Notes: generated from the sequence alone by a model not told the origin. Positions 13,001 to 23,463 are shown, numbered from the stretch's first letter. The stretch is DNA of 64,000 nucleotides from Pachyseris speciosa (GCA_016490735.1 JAEMWC010000033.1:239501-303500), one strand, 5' to 3'. A program made the numbers and translations.

Positions 13001-16000
13001 TTCTTATGGTTGCGATAAGACTTTGCAAGACTGGATCTTTTGCTGTCTCCAATCGGAACTCGGCAATCTTGTACGGTGCAATGGCGAGGTTTTCCGAGTG
13101 GTCAATCGTTTCAAGCGCACAGACCAGACCTGTGTCATGCCGGGATGACTCGGTTGTGTTTCGGTACGCTCGACTAAGAGCATCAGATATCCACATTAGT
13201 TCCCCTTTTTTGTACTGGACCTCCAAAGTATAATTCTGAAGGGCCATTAACATCCGCTGGAGTCTCTTTGGTGACTTGTGAATTGGTTTGCTAAAAACCG
13301 CTTTCAGTGGTTCGTGGTCGGACTCGATGTGGACAACCTCGCGTCCAAGTATGTACTGATCGAACTTGTTAGTTGACCACACAATTGCTAGTAATTCTTT
13401 TTCAATTTGGGCATAACGTGTTTCCGTGTCAGTAAGCGCCCTGGAGGCATAGGCGATGGGCTGTCCGTTCTGCATTAGTACAGCACCCAGACCAGTCTCG
13501 CTGGCGTCGCATTGGATTGTGACATCTTCCTTGATATCGTAGTACTTCAGGACAGGGGCTTCGGCCAAGTACTGTTTTACTGTGGTGAACACTTGCTGGT
13601 GCTGCAGTAACCAGCACCACTCCACTTCCTTGTCTTCGAGTCTTCGCAACGGTTGAGTCATGTCGGACAAAAGAGGCAAGAATTTGGCCAGATAATTGAC
13701 CATGCCAAGAAACCTCTTAAGGCCTTTAACATCGGTGGGCGGTGGCATAGCTAAAATGGCTTCCACTTTGGCAGGGTCAGCCTTCAGGCCCTCAGGAGTT
13801 AGGAGATGTCCCATAAACTGCACTTCGGTTTGTGCTCGTTTCATCTTGTCTTTGTTGAGCTTCAGATTCCACTCCCGACATTTCTGAAAGAAAGCACGTT
13901 CATGCCTTTCGAGGCTGGTGTTGACCTCCTCGTCTGACTCACCAATACCAGCGATTAGAAAATCATCCGCGATGACTTCAACACCCTCTAGGTCTTCTAC
14001 AAATTCATGCATACGTCGCTGCCAGACTTCAGGGGCACTGGAGATGCCAAATGGCATGCGCGTCCACCGATATCGTCCAAAGGGCGAGTTGAAGGTTGTC
14101 AGGTAACTTGAGGCATCGTCTAAAACAATTTGGTGGAAACCATCCTTCGCGTCGCAGAGAGTAAACTTCTTGGCACCTGCTAGTCGGGTGGCAACTTCTT
14201 CGATGGTGGGCAGCTGATAATGTTCTCGACGTATTGCGCGGTTTAGGTCCCTCGGATCAATGCAAATGCGGACCTTGTTGGGCTTCACAATGGCCAGCAT
14301 GCTCGATACCCACTCGGTCGGTTCAGTGACTGGCACAATTACTTTGCGATCAACCAGTTCGTCTAGCTTGGTTTTGATACGAGGTCGCAAGGCTACTGGC
14401 ACTCGTCTCGGGGCGTGAACCACGGGTTGTACAGTTTCGTCTACTACGATCTTGTAATTTCCGGGTAGGGCGCCTAATCCCTCAAATACATCGTCAAACT
14501 CTTTGTGTGTCTTAACTTTTAAAGCCAGTACATCGCAGTTGTGTAGGCTCACAAATCCCAGAGTAATGCTTGTGTTTAATGACAGGATCGGCTGGTAGTC
14601 ACCATCGATAATGTTGAATTCGAGTGAGTTACGCTTTCCATCAGACCAGACAGGGAGATTTGCTTTGCCAGCAATTCTGCGATGTTCTCCTGTGTACGAG
14701 ACAATCTCTTTGTTGCAGGGTTTAAGGCGCTGTAGGTGTGTGTCCTCTGTGATTTGCTTGTATATTCCTGCTGGGAGAATGTCACACTGAGATCCAGTGT
14801 CTATTTGAAACTGGACTTCGGAATTAGGGTCTGGCATTAAAATTTGGAGCTTGATCACAGCCATCTGTGCCTGGGGTTTGTCCTTCTCAGAAAGGGAACT
14901 TATGTAGTACGGGTCCTCTTCGGTGTCGGGAAATGAAGTAATAGTTGAGACTCTAGGCTTCCTTCCTCGTGACTGCGCGCGACATTTTTGAGCAAAGTGA
15001 TTCATGTTTCCACAATGGAAACATGTTCTTCCATATGCGGGACAATTTCGTCCATGAACCATTCCACAATTTCCACATTCCTTAGTCGCTCTTCTTGTAG
15101 ACGGCTTGATAGATTTTTCGTCTTCAACTTGAACCGCGGGACCGAATTTCTTCAGAGCGTTGACCAACATGTCTCCTCCAGACATCTGTTTCACTTGCTG
15201 TTGGGTCTGTTCCGAGGATTTGATTATGTCAACCGCTTGCTGCAAAGATAAATCGTTCAAACGTAGAAGGCGCTCACGCACGCGATCGTCACGTATGCCT
15301 AACACGAGGCGGTCACGCAAGATTTCATCCGGTGTGATAGTATCATGAGCACAGTTTCGGGCAATCGTTCGCAATTCTGTAAGATAAGTAGAAACATTTT
15401 CGCCAGCTTCTTGGTTTCTATTGTTGAAACGATAACGTTCGTAGATTACCTGCGTTCTGGGGGCGCAAAACTGATCGAACTTTTGCAGAACCAAAGCGAT
15501 GTCATCTTGGTTTTCTCCCTCGTTCCAAGTGAATGTGTCATGAGCTTTAACGCCGTCCTCGCCGATGACGCTCAGTAGAGTAGACACCCGGACGATACCT
15601 TCCTGTTTGTTTACGCCAGTTGCAATTTCGTATTGTTTCCAAGCTTGTTTCCATGTTCTCCACAACGATGCCAAATTGTCATCAAAGGTTAGCGCTTTCG
15701 GTGGGGGCAAGTTTGATGGTGGCATAAAAATTTGCGCTTGAACAGCTTGCGCAGCTGCTTGTCCGCCTTGTTCTGTAACCGACATTCTTTAGGCGTGAGT
15801 TAATTCCGCTAGTGACACCATGTCGTGATAAGTAACCATCAAAACTCCACAGTAATGGGCGAGTACAAAACAGACTTTAATTCTAAATCAGCAACAGCCG
15901 TGCCCGCCAAATCAATACAATACTCCTAGCCATATGACACCCGTAGGTCAAACTCGATATGGTTACGCAATCATATAACATAAAACTCGTGATTGAGAGC

Positions 16001-19000
16001 ACGTGGCAGAGTAACGCAACATCGCGACAACTACCCACCTGCCCTTCCTTCCACCTAATCCTACGATCGTAAAAGTTTTCCACAACTCTTTTCCCACCAA
16101 AAGAAAGCCTAGGAAATGCCCAGCAAGAGAAAAAGAAAACAAGGCAAGAACAGTGAAAGAAAAGGGGAGGAGAGTAAGCGAAAGGTAGAAGGAGAGGGGG
16201 TGGTGAAACTTTTCAACCCAAAAACTAATCTTGAAATTTTGTTTTCTGCCCATGCCCAATCTTGGAAAGTTAATATTAAGCATCAGGAAGAGAAGGGTGC
16301 AATGAACTCCACCAGCAAACAGAGTTTTGGGCAGTTTTGGCTCTTTTTGGCTAGAATCTGGCCAGAAAAGGCTTGACAATCTTCAAAAGGTGTTTTTCAG
16401 CAAAATGCTCAGTAGTCAATGGGTTAATCATAGCTGAAAATGCTAATTTAAAAATTGTTTCGGGAAAATATTTGCCTATAAGGTGCACCCCAAGTTTAAG
16501 AATAATTTTTGGTCGAAATAGTGTTTGTCTTTGAAAATACAGTGCATCTTATAACCAAAAAAAACTACATTAAGCAATGGTTCAAGACCAAGTACAACCA
16601 CATATTTAACAATTAAATTATGAGCTCAAGACTTCTATAATGTGATAGCTGATTTGGGCTGTGCCCTCATCAGCTATCATGCATAGTAATCAAGGGCAAA
16701 ATAATAATCTACTTATTGGTTTAGTATAAATCTACTAGTCATTCAAAACTAAACAAGTAAATTATTTAAATCCTCTTCACAGACACTCCAATTTAAACAC
16801 AAAGAAGCGGCCGCCATTTAGTTGACCACTATCTATCACAAAAGTAGATAGCCAGTAGCATAGCCAATCAGAGAATGGCATTTGTGATAGAACACTAGTA
16901 GATTTATACTAAAAGCATTAGAATATTAGTCACTAACCTGATCTTTAATAAAGTAAGAGAGTGAATTTTCATTTGCAGAAAGGACAAAGAGTCGCAGATT
17001 CCAGCTGCTATCCTCCTTCCCTTTTTTTCTTAAATAGCCTCGCATTGAACCTGTGGTTACAAAAATTTAAATGCTTAAAGGTTACAACTGAAAGCAGAAA
17101 CATTTGTCATGTACATGTTCTCACACTACAAACATCTTAAGTATTTCCTTTTATCATTTTGAACAGCAATTTACCCCCAATGTCAATTTTACTCCCACTA
17201 TCAATTTTCATACAGCTGGATTTTAATTTAATCTTGCAACATTCTAAGGAGCAGGGATTTTTATAACAGACTGAATTGCACTCAGCATTCTGATCCACTG
17301 TTCAAATTTTATTGAGAATGGTTTTGAGTCTGAATTTAACTCTGCAATCATTGCTATTGATTCTGAAACCTTTTTAACACCATTAATTTTTACAAAGTTT
17401 GCAGTTCCTAATTGACATACCATTTAAATAGCTCGGTTCTGGGGCACCATCAACGAACTCCTTTCTTTCATACTTTGCTCTAATCCACTGCTCTTTCAGC
17501 ACACTATGATAGGAATCAAACCATACTCATTACCCTGAACAATAATCTTTCACAGAGTGTAATATAATTCTAATTACAAAAACACACCCCAAGAGTTCAG
17601 TACATGTGCAGTAATAGCTTTTGGGGAATGGTTAACTAGGCTTGTCATGAATGACAAAGCCAATGGGACTGAATGCCAACAAAAGACCTAGTAGTAAAAA
17701 TTAGGATCAAAATCATTTGTTACTTTCCATTCTTCTTTTTTCATAGCACTATATAAAGATAAAGACATTGATTTTCTTGTGTTGTCCCTTTCTCTTTTTC
17801 TTTTATTAAAAAAGCAACAACAACAACAAAACAATTACAATTACAATTAAGTTTACACTATGGTGAAAGTCTATTGATATCAGTTTTGGGACCTAAATGG
17901 CTCAAAATCCGTATCCTTTTGGGCAGCATGTACCTGATACAAAACACTGATCCCCTCTTTATTGATCCCCTACTGATCCCCTTACTGACCCCCTCCAAAA
18001 TTCACCAGAAAAATTACAACAACAAAATTAGATAAAAAAATCATAATAATTGAGGCTGAATCAATTCATTTCTTTTTTATTTTGTTGCTTTACTGTTCCC
18101 AGTGGAGTTTAGAGGGGATCAGTTGGGGATCAGTAAACCAAGGATCAGTATTTTGTCGAAACCCAAGTCAAGAGTAGAAGAGTATCCGACATCCCACACA
18201 AGCATCTGTTTCCCTCAGCATGGGCTTTTGTGATGGGCCATTGCCAGGATTTGCTGGCCACAGATATCAGCTGTTGGAGTGGTCTTCCTGTAGGAGTTGG
18301 CTTCTGATAATGAAAACTTCTGCATGTCACAGGCACCCCAATCTTCAATTTGCAATGCAGTTGTTAACTCAATTTTAAATTATAATAAACTTACTGTGGG
18401 TCTGTGGGCTTTGGTCGTCGATAAAAAACTGGAACATTCTTCGCCCATGTAGCCCTGCCTTTATCATTGCCATGTTCTTCCATAAACTGCAAGAAATATA
18501 CTCTGCTCAATTGGCACAGTTATAGTCTTTTCAGAAGTATTGTAGCGAAAAACAATATTTTGGGGTTAAGTGCACTTTAAATTAATTTGTCAGGTCATAG
18601 AAAGGGTAGTTTGCCGGGTAAACTGCGAGCAGTCCCTCTTTCTTTCCTTCATCGATCTTGTGAGCACATGTGAAGCCCGAGCGAGCGGATATTGGGGTGA
18701 GCGGAAGTCAAATCAAGCGAGCAAAAAGATAGAGGGACTGCAGCCTTTTCTCTTGGCAATGTGTTCAGATAACCCAGCTGTTAAAAGCTCCGCCCCTTTT
18801 TGTTGCATGGGCCAAAAGTAAACTTTCGTACTTTTGAGGATTTTCGAGGGATGATTTTGGTCTCTGTGGAAAGGTAGAAACCTCTAGTTTTTAGATTTTC
18901 TATTTGCCACTCACGAAATAATTTCAAGAAGTTGAATTCTCATTTTTCCGTCAATGAATTTAAAAACAGCGCTATGATGTTGTCCGTTTTCCAGTCATCA

Positions 19001-22000
19001 TAAATATAAAGATAACACATGTACTGTATTTGTGTTGCCGGAAAAAAAATATACTTGAGACTTAACTCGCATTTTATTTGTATTCTTACAATAATTTTGG
19101 TCTCGATGGAAAGCTATATCTTTGCAGTTTTGATTTTTGCATTCCACTTGGGTGAAAATATTCACAGAACATGGAAAAAATTTTTCTGTGTATGAGTAAA
19201 ACAGCGCTTTGAATGACCGCTGTCCCACAGCATAAACAAACACTTACGCTCGGTTTTCGAAAAATTCTAACTCTCATTAGTTTTGTTGTAAAGCAATAAT
19301 TTTGGTCTCTATGGAAAGCTAGAAAAAGTGTAGGTTTTAGATTTAGTTATTGGCGCTCACGAAATCTGTTCAAGAAGTTGAAATCGGTTTCCATGAACGA
19401 ATGAAATTGCATTATCATGTTGTCCCTTTTCCTGTCAACGCACTTAACGAAATGTTTGTGTCGCCGAAAAAACTTAAACTCATATTCTATTTGTATTCTT
19501 GCAATAATTTTGATCTCTATGGAAAACTAAAGCCTTTTAGTTTCTGTTTTTTCATTCCGCTTGGACGAAAATGTTCACAGAACATGGAAAATTTTTTTTC
19601 CTTGTACAAGTAAAACAGCACTTTCAGTAACTGCCGTCCCATAGAATAAACAAACGCTGACGCTCAGTTTTCGAAAAATACTACTTACTTCGTCGTAAAA
19701 CAATCATTTTGGTCTCTATAGAAAGCTAGAAACATGTAGTTTTTAGATTTTGTTATTGGTGATCACGAAATCCATTCAAGAAGTTGAATATCGGTTTTCC
19801 GTGATTGAATGAAACTGCGTTATCATGTTGTCCCTTTTCCTGTCAACACAATATTTGTGTCGCCGAAAAAAATTATAACTCGTGTTCTATTTGTATTCTT
19901 ACAATAATTTTGGTCTCCATGAGAAGCTAAAGCTTTGTAGTTTCTGTTTTTTAAATTCCACTTGGACGAAAATGTTCACAGAACATGAAATAATTTTTTT
20001 CCGCATACGCCATTGCTGTCTACTCTGTTTCGTTTTGTCTGTCAACAGGTTGCCAACGACTCTTGCTAATCAAATTCTTGTGACAGCGTGCATGGTCTGA
20101 TTAGCCAATCGGAATTTTCCGTTGCCTGTGCAATGGGAAATTCGAACGCATCTCAAAGAGAAAAGGCTGCAGTCCCTCTATCTTCCCGCTCGCCCCAGTT
20201 TCTGCTCGCTCGGGCTTCACGTTTGCTCACAAGATCAACGAAGGAAAGACAGAGGGACTGCTCGCAGTCTATTTGCCGGGCAATATATTGTACAGTACAG
20301 CATTAAGAAATGTAAACCTACAATGTACATGTATAAGATCTGAATCTACCCCTACTTAACAAATTGAATCCCACCCTTCTTCAAATTCCACCACTTTCTA
20401 CTGTCAGAGGTGGAAAATGGCAAATTCCAGACCATCAATATATTGTTTTATCAGTTGTGTGTTTCCTGGCTTTTTATGCTTATAATTAAAAGAAATTGAC
20501 ACATATAAATGACTTCTGCCAAAACTTAAGACTGTGATACTGATGCAATTGGTTTAAAATTGTACTAGATGCTTTTGGTTTTTGAAACATCACTTGCCAC
20601 CTCTGTTCTGTACATCCCTGTGCCCCAGCTAAGGGACTTCAGGATGTCGACACTTCAAATCGAATGGGAAAAAATAAGCAACACGAGGAAACTGATCCAT
20701 TATTTAAAAAAATAAAGAGAACATAAAGGAAACTGATTGCCCATGACAGTTGGATTCACACAAATTAAGTTATAACTTGACAGCTAGCTACATGCTCCTG
20801 CCCTTTATGTGTGTAGATTTTGATTTTTTGCCATATTTCACACTTGGGTCATGATAAATGTCATGGCAGAAAAACATTAACAGCATCAGCGATAATGATA
20901 TGCATAAAAAAATAGCCCTGACTTCTCTAACAGAGAGAGGATAACATTTTAAAATTTCTTAAGGAAAATGATTTAAAATAATATTTAACTAGCAGATACT
21001 GAAAAGTGCTGATGAAATCACATTGATTACTTAGGCAAATACTTAATTAATAAGCTAAAAATAACTTCTGTAATTCTTCACATGTCAGCAATATCTGCAT
21101 GGATTAAAGTTGTTTTCCCTTTTGGTTAAGATAATCTGTTTTCCCCTGACACGGTAAATATACATGAGGAAAACTGTTGTTATATACATAAAGTTGTTTT
21201 CATTTCATACCGTTTTTCAAACTTAAAACACTTAGTAGTAAAAGTAAGCTTAATCAAAATGAATCAACTGTCAAGTAATACAATTTTTTAACTGCTCCCT
21301 TGATATGTTAATAATGAACTCTTCTAGATAAATTCCTTAGGACAAGGAAATTAATTGCAAGAAACGACTAAAACTAATTATTTAACTATACACTAGCCGG
21401 TAACACATAAAATATTAAGCTAGCACTATAAAAATCAAGCCTGCAAGACTAAGCTTACATTAATCGCCAACTTAAAAATGAGTGATAAGCTCATGTGTTC
21501 ATCAATTTCTAAATAAAATGTTAGTAATTTATTGAGTGAGTCTTTTATGACAATTGAACAACAAAAGCTGTTTGAAAACGTGTTTCGTCTCCTCTTTGAT
21601 TCATATAGCTCGAAATCCGACTATTTAACGCTTACTGATAAATAAAATAAGTTAAGCATTCTCAAGGATAACATTGAATTCATTCATGACAACTCAAGCA
21701 TATACGCGCGTAAAGCTTTATGCTTTAACGCACTGAAAGCTTGTGTTTAGCAAGTTTACCTTCAGTTTTTCGTCTGTCCACGTATCAAGTCTCAAAGACT
21801 TAACTACAGACACCGGAGCGCCTAGATTTCGGTGAATTCCACTGCATGATATGCAAATAAAAAGACCCATCGACGCCGAGGCCCATTCGGGATCTACCGA
21901 CATAACCAAACCTCATTACAGGAAGTCGCTAAGAAAATCAATTGAAAACATACAATACCGACACGAAACATTGCCTCTGCATTTGGGCTATCACAATCAC

Positions 22001-22101
22001 ACCACTTCAGAACTCTTACTTGGCGCTGTGCAGTCCGCACATGTGTTATTTGCAGGTGTTTTCATGACCTCCAGTATCGCAGCTCTGTTCTTTTCCGTCA
22101 T
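7020..22101 (-). CDS. ADAP1: ArfGAP with dual PH domains (ADAP1/centaurin-alpha-like), ten exons
   Basis: Coding exons in transcript order are 22101-22020, 21893-21760, 18486-18395, 17503-17421, 17050-16938, 10486-10340, 9951-9868, 9533-9471, 8375-8307 and 7250-7020. All junctions are GT-AG, the phases agree, and the sum is 1098 nt (365 aa plus stop), close to the 374 aa of human ADAP1. The ArfGAP zinc finger has the exact CX2CX16CX2C spacing (C21, C24, C41, C44) and the arginine finger R49 in CSGIHR. EQWIRAKYERKEF closes the ArfGAP fold. PH1 covers about 131-240 and PH2 about 254-352, where TMEGFLDKRGPK and KRWFSLDGRRLLYL are typical. Family members are Arf6-directed GAPs recruited to membranes by PIP3 or inositol tetrakisphosphate. 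Introns 2 and 5 are swollen by mobile elements. The last exon ends KDKAG-stop; GCAG|GTTAGT there is also a good donor, so an alternative 3' exon is possible. Confidence 0.92.
7890..8158 (-). mobile_element. tRNA-headed SINE copy (family shared with 29.0-29.4 kb)
   Basis: Read on the minus strand it opens with a tRNA-like head: an A-box CCGGTTAGCTCAGTTGG and a B-box-like segment about 60 bp on. The body, which includes AGACTAGAAAGTCTAACC, matches the copy at 29140-29443. It sits in intron 9 of the ADAP gene. It is not a tRNA gene because the acceptor and anticodon stems do not pair. Confidence 0.75.
8725..9310 (-). mobile_element. 5'-truncated L2/CR1-like non-LTR retrotransposon, 3' end
   Basis: On the minus strand the segment ending at the stop 9007-9005 reads as the C-terminal tail of an L2/CR1-type ORF2: RIWNSIPQSIRVLPKHKF, then a stretch ending VNKLSKIS. 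An in-frame TAG lies just upstream, preceded by KSVKTFFF, so the copy is dead. A 3' UTR and a simple CAGAAA-type tail near 8725 follow. It lies in ADAP intron 8. The family call is from recall of coral ORF2 tails. Confidence 0.7.
10004..10312 (-). mobile_element. tRNA-derived SINE with (ATT)n tail
   Basis: The minus strand starts with GGATGGCCAAGCGGTTATGG, an A-box of the Leu/Ser tRNA type, followed by the B-box GGGTTGAAATCCC. The 3' half contains AAGCGCATTTGATCA and ends in an ATT microsatellite (10034 down to about 10004), as in SINEs with L2/CR1-type tails. It sits in ADAP intron 6, only 28 bp from exon 6. A tRNA gene is ruled out by the body and tail. Confidence 0.75.
11418..11624 (-). 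repeat. 3' LTR of the gypsy element
   Basis: This 207-bp copy matches 15821-16029 and is preceded (on the plus strand) by the target duplication ACTAC. It lacks two bases relative to the other LTR. Confidence 0.95.
11625..11635 (-). other. polypurine tract
   Basis: On the minus strand GAAGAGGGAGA directly precedes the 3' LTR, the usual place for plus-strand DNA priming in LTR elements. Confidence 0.8.
11709..15785 (-). CDS. Gag-Pol polyprotein of the gypsy element, single intact ORF
   Basis: The 1358-aa ORF starts 36 nt inside the 5' LTR and has no internal stop. Order: a Gag region to about residue 235; a Cys/His knuckle pair (237-248 and the CCHC CFHCGNMNHFAQKC at 255-268); protease with DTGSQ at 329-333; reverse transcriptase with LCDAKDGFHQI and the catalytic IADD (605-608, in place of the usual YxDD); RNase H with QCDASETGLGAVL near 760; integrase with an HHCC zinc site (H980, H983, C1013, C1016) and a D1044, D1097, E1133 triad with 35 residues between the last two. 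The tail after about 1200 is a basic, proline-rich C-terminus. Fusion of Gag and Pol in one frame occurs in several metazoan gypsy clades. The copy may be active, given its near-identical LTRs. Confidence 0.95.
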   Translation of the reverse strand: MSVTEQGGQAAAQAVQAQIFMPPSNLPPPKALTFDDNLASLWRTWKQAWKQYEIATGVNKQEGIVRVSTLLSVIGEDGVKAHDTFTWNEGENQDDIALVLQKFDQFCAPRTQVIYERYRFNNRNQEAGENVSTYLTELRTIARNCAHDTITPDEILRDRLVLGIRDDRVRERLLRLNDLSLQQAVDIIKSSEQTQQQVKQMSGGDMLVNALKKFGPAVQVEDEKSIKPSTRRATKECGNCGMVHGRNCPAYGRTCFHCGNMNHFAQKCRAQSRGRKPRVSTITSFPDTEEDPYYISSLSEKDKPQAQMAVIKLQILMPDPNSEVQFQIDTGSQCDILPAGIYKQITEDTHLQRLKPCNKEIVSYTGEHRRIAGKANLPVWSDGKRNSLEFNIIDGDYQPILSLNTSITLGFVSLHNCDVLALKVKTHKEFDDVFEGLGALPGNYKIVVDETVQPVVHAPRRVPVALRPRIKTKLDELVDRKVIVPVTEPTEWVSSMLAIVKPNKVRICIDPRDLNRAIRREHYQLPTIEEVATRLAGAKKFTLCDAKDGFHQIVLDDASSYLTTFNSPFGRYRWTRMPFGISSAPEVWQRRMHEFVEDLEGVEVIADDFLIAGIGESDEEVNTSLERHERAFFQKCREWNLKLNKDKMKRAQTEVQFMGHLLTPEGLKADPAKVEAILAMPPPTDVKGLKRFLGMVNYLAKFLPLLSDMTQPLRRLEDKEVEWCWLLQHQQVFTTVKQYLAEAPVLKYYDIKEDVTIQCDASETGLGAVLMQNGQPIAYASRALTDTETRYAQIEKELLAIVWSTNKFDQYILGREVVHIESDHEPLKAVFSKPIHKSPKRLQRMLMALQNYTLEVQYKKGELMWISDALSRAYRNTTESSRHDTGLVCALETIDHSENLAIAPYKIAEFRLETAKDPVLQSLIATIRSGWAPSKKQCNRELTPYYDKRSELVEDNGLVFLGERLVVPTSMRKEMLKQIHRSHIGIEGCLRRAREVLYWPLMNAEVRDFITKCSICQAQKPDQCREPMQPYPVPPRPWSILGADMFELGQQQFLILVDYWSGFFEVQEVKEATSMRIITACKVQFSRHGIPDVLVTDNGTQFTSSAFSVFAREWQFEHRTSSPYYPQSNGRAENAVKTCKSLMKKAKADGQDPLLALLDWRNTPTEGIGTSPVQRLMGRRTRTLLPTHENLLVHPSYKDTAAKLSDRKSRQVRQYNKKCRPLEPLKCGQTIRMRLPGRQEWALGTCTRVLKNRSYEVEVCGRHYRRNRRQLRLTPEMPPPLNPVYREPEQLEFSQNPTEAETGPDLSDPRPHPVTATGTEVQPPDADTGPEKEPLEMHPRRSDRRRLPPVWHQDYQMY
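15806..15820 (-). other. probable primer binding site
   Basis: The minus strand directly after the 5' LTR reads TGGTGTCACTAGCGG. The first eight bases fit the TGACACCA 3' end found in some tRNA-Leu species; the rest does not clearly fit, so the primer tRNA is uncertain. Confidence 0.5.
15821..16029 (-). repeat. 5' LTR of the gypsy element
   Basis: This 209-bp copy is followed on the plus strand by ACTAC, the second target duplication. It should contain the element's promoter; no clear TATA box was located. Confidence 0.95.
16618..16690. repeat. partial copy of the ATTATGAGCTC hairpin repeat
   Basis: It includes ATTATGAGCTC, GTGATAGCTGATT, GGGCT.TGCCCTCATCA and a matching right half. The same repeat is present as a complete hairpin at 61141-61234. 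Confidence 0.6.
16721..16912. mobile_element. MITE with TAGTATAAATCTACTAG ends
   Basis: TAGTATAAATCTACTAG at 16722-16738 is matched in inverted orientation at 16894-16910. The 190-bp interior is non-coding. A second partial copy begins at 61048. It lies in ADAP intron 5 close to exon 5. Confidence 0.75.
18620..20270. mobile_element. inverted-ended element with internal tandem repeats
   Basis: The left end ACTGCGAGCAGTCCCTCT and the right end AGAGGGACTGCTCGCAGT are inverted copies. Similarity continues inward about 130 bp and takes in AAGCCCGAGCGAGC and AGAGGGACTGCAGCC. Between the arms lie three tandem units of about 400-440 bp. No ORF in the interior looks coding. The element sits in ADAP intron 2. 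Confidence 0.75.
18853..20010. repeat. three tandem units of about 400-440 bp, each with two half-units
   Basis: Units begin with TTTTGGTCTCT near 18856, 19300 and 19708; half-units begin with TTTTGGTCTC or TTTTGATCTC near 19097, 19507 and 19909. Shared words include TTCACAGAACATG, CGCTCGGTTTTCGAAAAA and CACGAAATC.TTCAAGAAGTTGAA. Divergence between units is substantial. Confidence 0.75.
20271..21759 (-). other. ADAP intron 2, remaining part
   Basis: AT-rich intronic sequence between the inverted-ended element and exon 2. No further exon or repeat boundary was recognised. Confidence 0.5.
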
Positions 22102-22888
22102 GTTGGGCACTACACTGAGTTTGACCGGGGGAAAGTTTCCTTCCTTACGTGCTTATCGTACCCATTCTCCGCGCAACTTGATGACTCCAAAACACGTGTG
22201 AGAGAAGCGAAGAACATCGGAGGAAAAAATTGAGGGCTCGGGAAACCTCTTCTGTATTTATCAGTGAGGTAGGTAATGCCTTATTGGACGAAAATGCTGT
22301 TTTCGTTTAATATCAAAGAGAAAACTTTGTTACACCCACACTTTCGTCCCAATTATCGTTATAAGAACTTGTAGCGTTGTATCGATACTTCACTTAAGCT
22401 TCACTTCACTTATAGACATAACGTACGTTTAATTATGATGAACGCTCGACCTAGCTTGTTTGAACTTAATCATTCGTTTATCATTTTCAGTTCTGTTACC
22501 TACTCCCAATGTAAAATATAAAACTGGTTTTAAAAAGTAGAATTGAAGTTTTAGTCTATTTTAGGAGATGGAACCATATAAGTCCATAAACTTTCCAAGA
22601 AAACACGTGAAACAGGCCTATTTCCGGGGTGGGTACAGGTTTAATTAGGGTCGGGAAAAGGAAAGCCTTCCGTTTCAGTGCTTTGAATGTTTTGCAGCGC
22701 TATATTAGTCTTGTTACCGTTTTTCACTCTCTGATAATTGGCTGAAGCAAGTGGCTATGTAACAGGACATGTATGCATAGTAAGGGGGACATTAGAGCCC
22801 CACCCTTGCTCCCTACCCCCCCCCCCCACCATGTCATCTGGATCATATGTGGAGCGTCACAAAGTACATTTTAATTTGTCAGTTGTGA

Positions 22889-23029
22889 ATAGGCCATTTC
22901 CAAATTACCTTTGGCCTTTTTTTCAAAGCAAGTCCCAGTGCTCATTCGTTCATGAAAATAAGTTTTCATTCACGTGCAAATTTTTAATATGAATGGTTGA
23001 GGTCATGTGTAATTCAGAAATGGCCTATT
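22889..23029. mobile_element. small MITE with AATAGGCCATTTC ends
   Basis: AATAGGCCATTTC at 22889-22901 is matched inverted by GAAATGGCCTATT at about 23017-23029. The 115-bp interior is non-coding. It lies upstream of the ADAP first exon. Confidence 0.7.
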
Positions 23030-23384
23030 GCTCCAATTTTTCTCAAGCTGAACAGTAAAATAACCAGTTAATCTCTCCTCAAAAACAACTTAGTGAACAG
23101 TTGTTGGTCAATTATGTTTAATAGCAGTAATTTTTAAAAAGAATATAAATTTGCCTGCTTACTCTTTAATTCTGCAAAAGCTATTCATTTGGTCTACAAA
23201 ACACATGCTTATCTAATAGTGCAACATGTTACTTTTCTCACAGAAAGGAGCTGGGTATACAACTGTATTACATGTTGCACAAGTGGAGAGAATCTTAGTT
23301 TCAGCCGGCTAAAGATAATATTTTTAACCTTAGTAAATAAGAATTTATGGCAACCAGAGTAATGTGGCAAGTTTCTCTCCAAAG

Positions 23385-23463
23385 GGACAACCTCATTCCA
23401 GGGTCTCTCCTCTTCGCGCTCTGGGGGACGGGAAGAGAAGAGACCCTGGGAACGAGGTTGTCC
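23385..23463. mobile_element. fold-back MITE, CGTTCCCAGGG family
   Basis: GGACAACCTCATTCCAGGGT at the left is matched in inverted orientation by ACCCTGGGAACGAGGTTGTCC at the right. The arms are about 33 nt around a 12-nt centre. Related copies lie at 42597-42655 and 60562-60715. Confidence 0.8.

Larger units (their letters stand above)
11418..16029 (-). mobile_element. complete Ty3/gypsy LTR retrotransposon
   Basis: Near-identical LTRs (207 and 209 bp, TG...CA ends, TGTCG/CGACA inverted tips) bound an internal region with one long Gag-Pol ORF. A 5-bp target duplication ACTAC flanks the whole (11413-11417 and 16030-16034). The LTRs differ by about two substitutions and one 2-bp indel, so the insertion is recent. 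A purine tract precedes the 3' LTR and a possible primer site follows the 5' LTR. It lies in intron 5 of the ADAP gene in the same orientation as the gene. Confidence 0.95.
11177..16432. repeat. older repeat split by the gypsy element
   Basis: TGATTAACCCATTG at 11177-11190 has its inverted match at 16419-16432. The material between these ends and the LTR element (11191-11412 and 16035-16418) is what remains after removal of the retrotransposon, about 0.64 kb. The gypsy insertion is thus nested in a pre-existing inverted-ended repeat. Confidence 0.6.

Noticed and set aside
16116..16376. 86-codon basic ORF
   Set aside because: It lies within the older repeat that hosts the gypsy element and has no recognisable domain.
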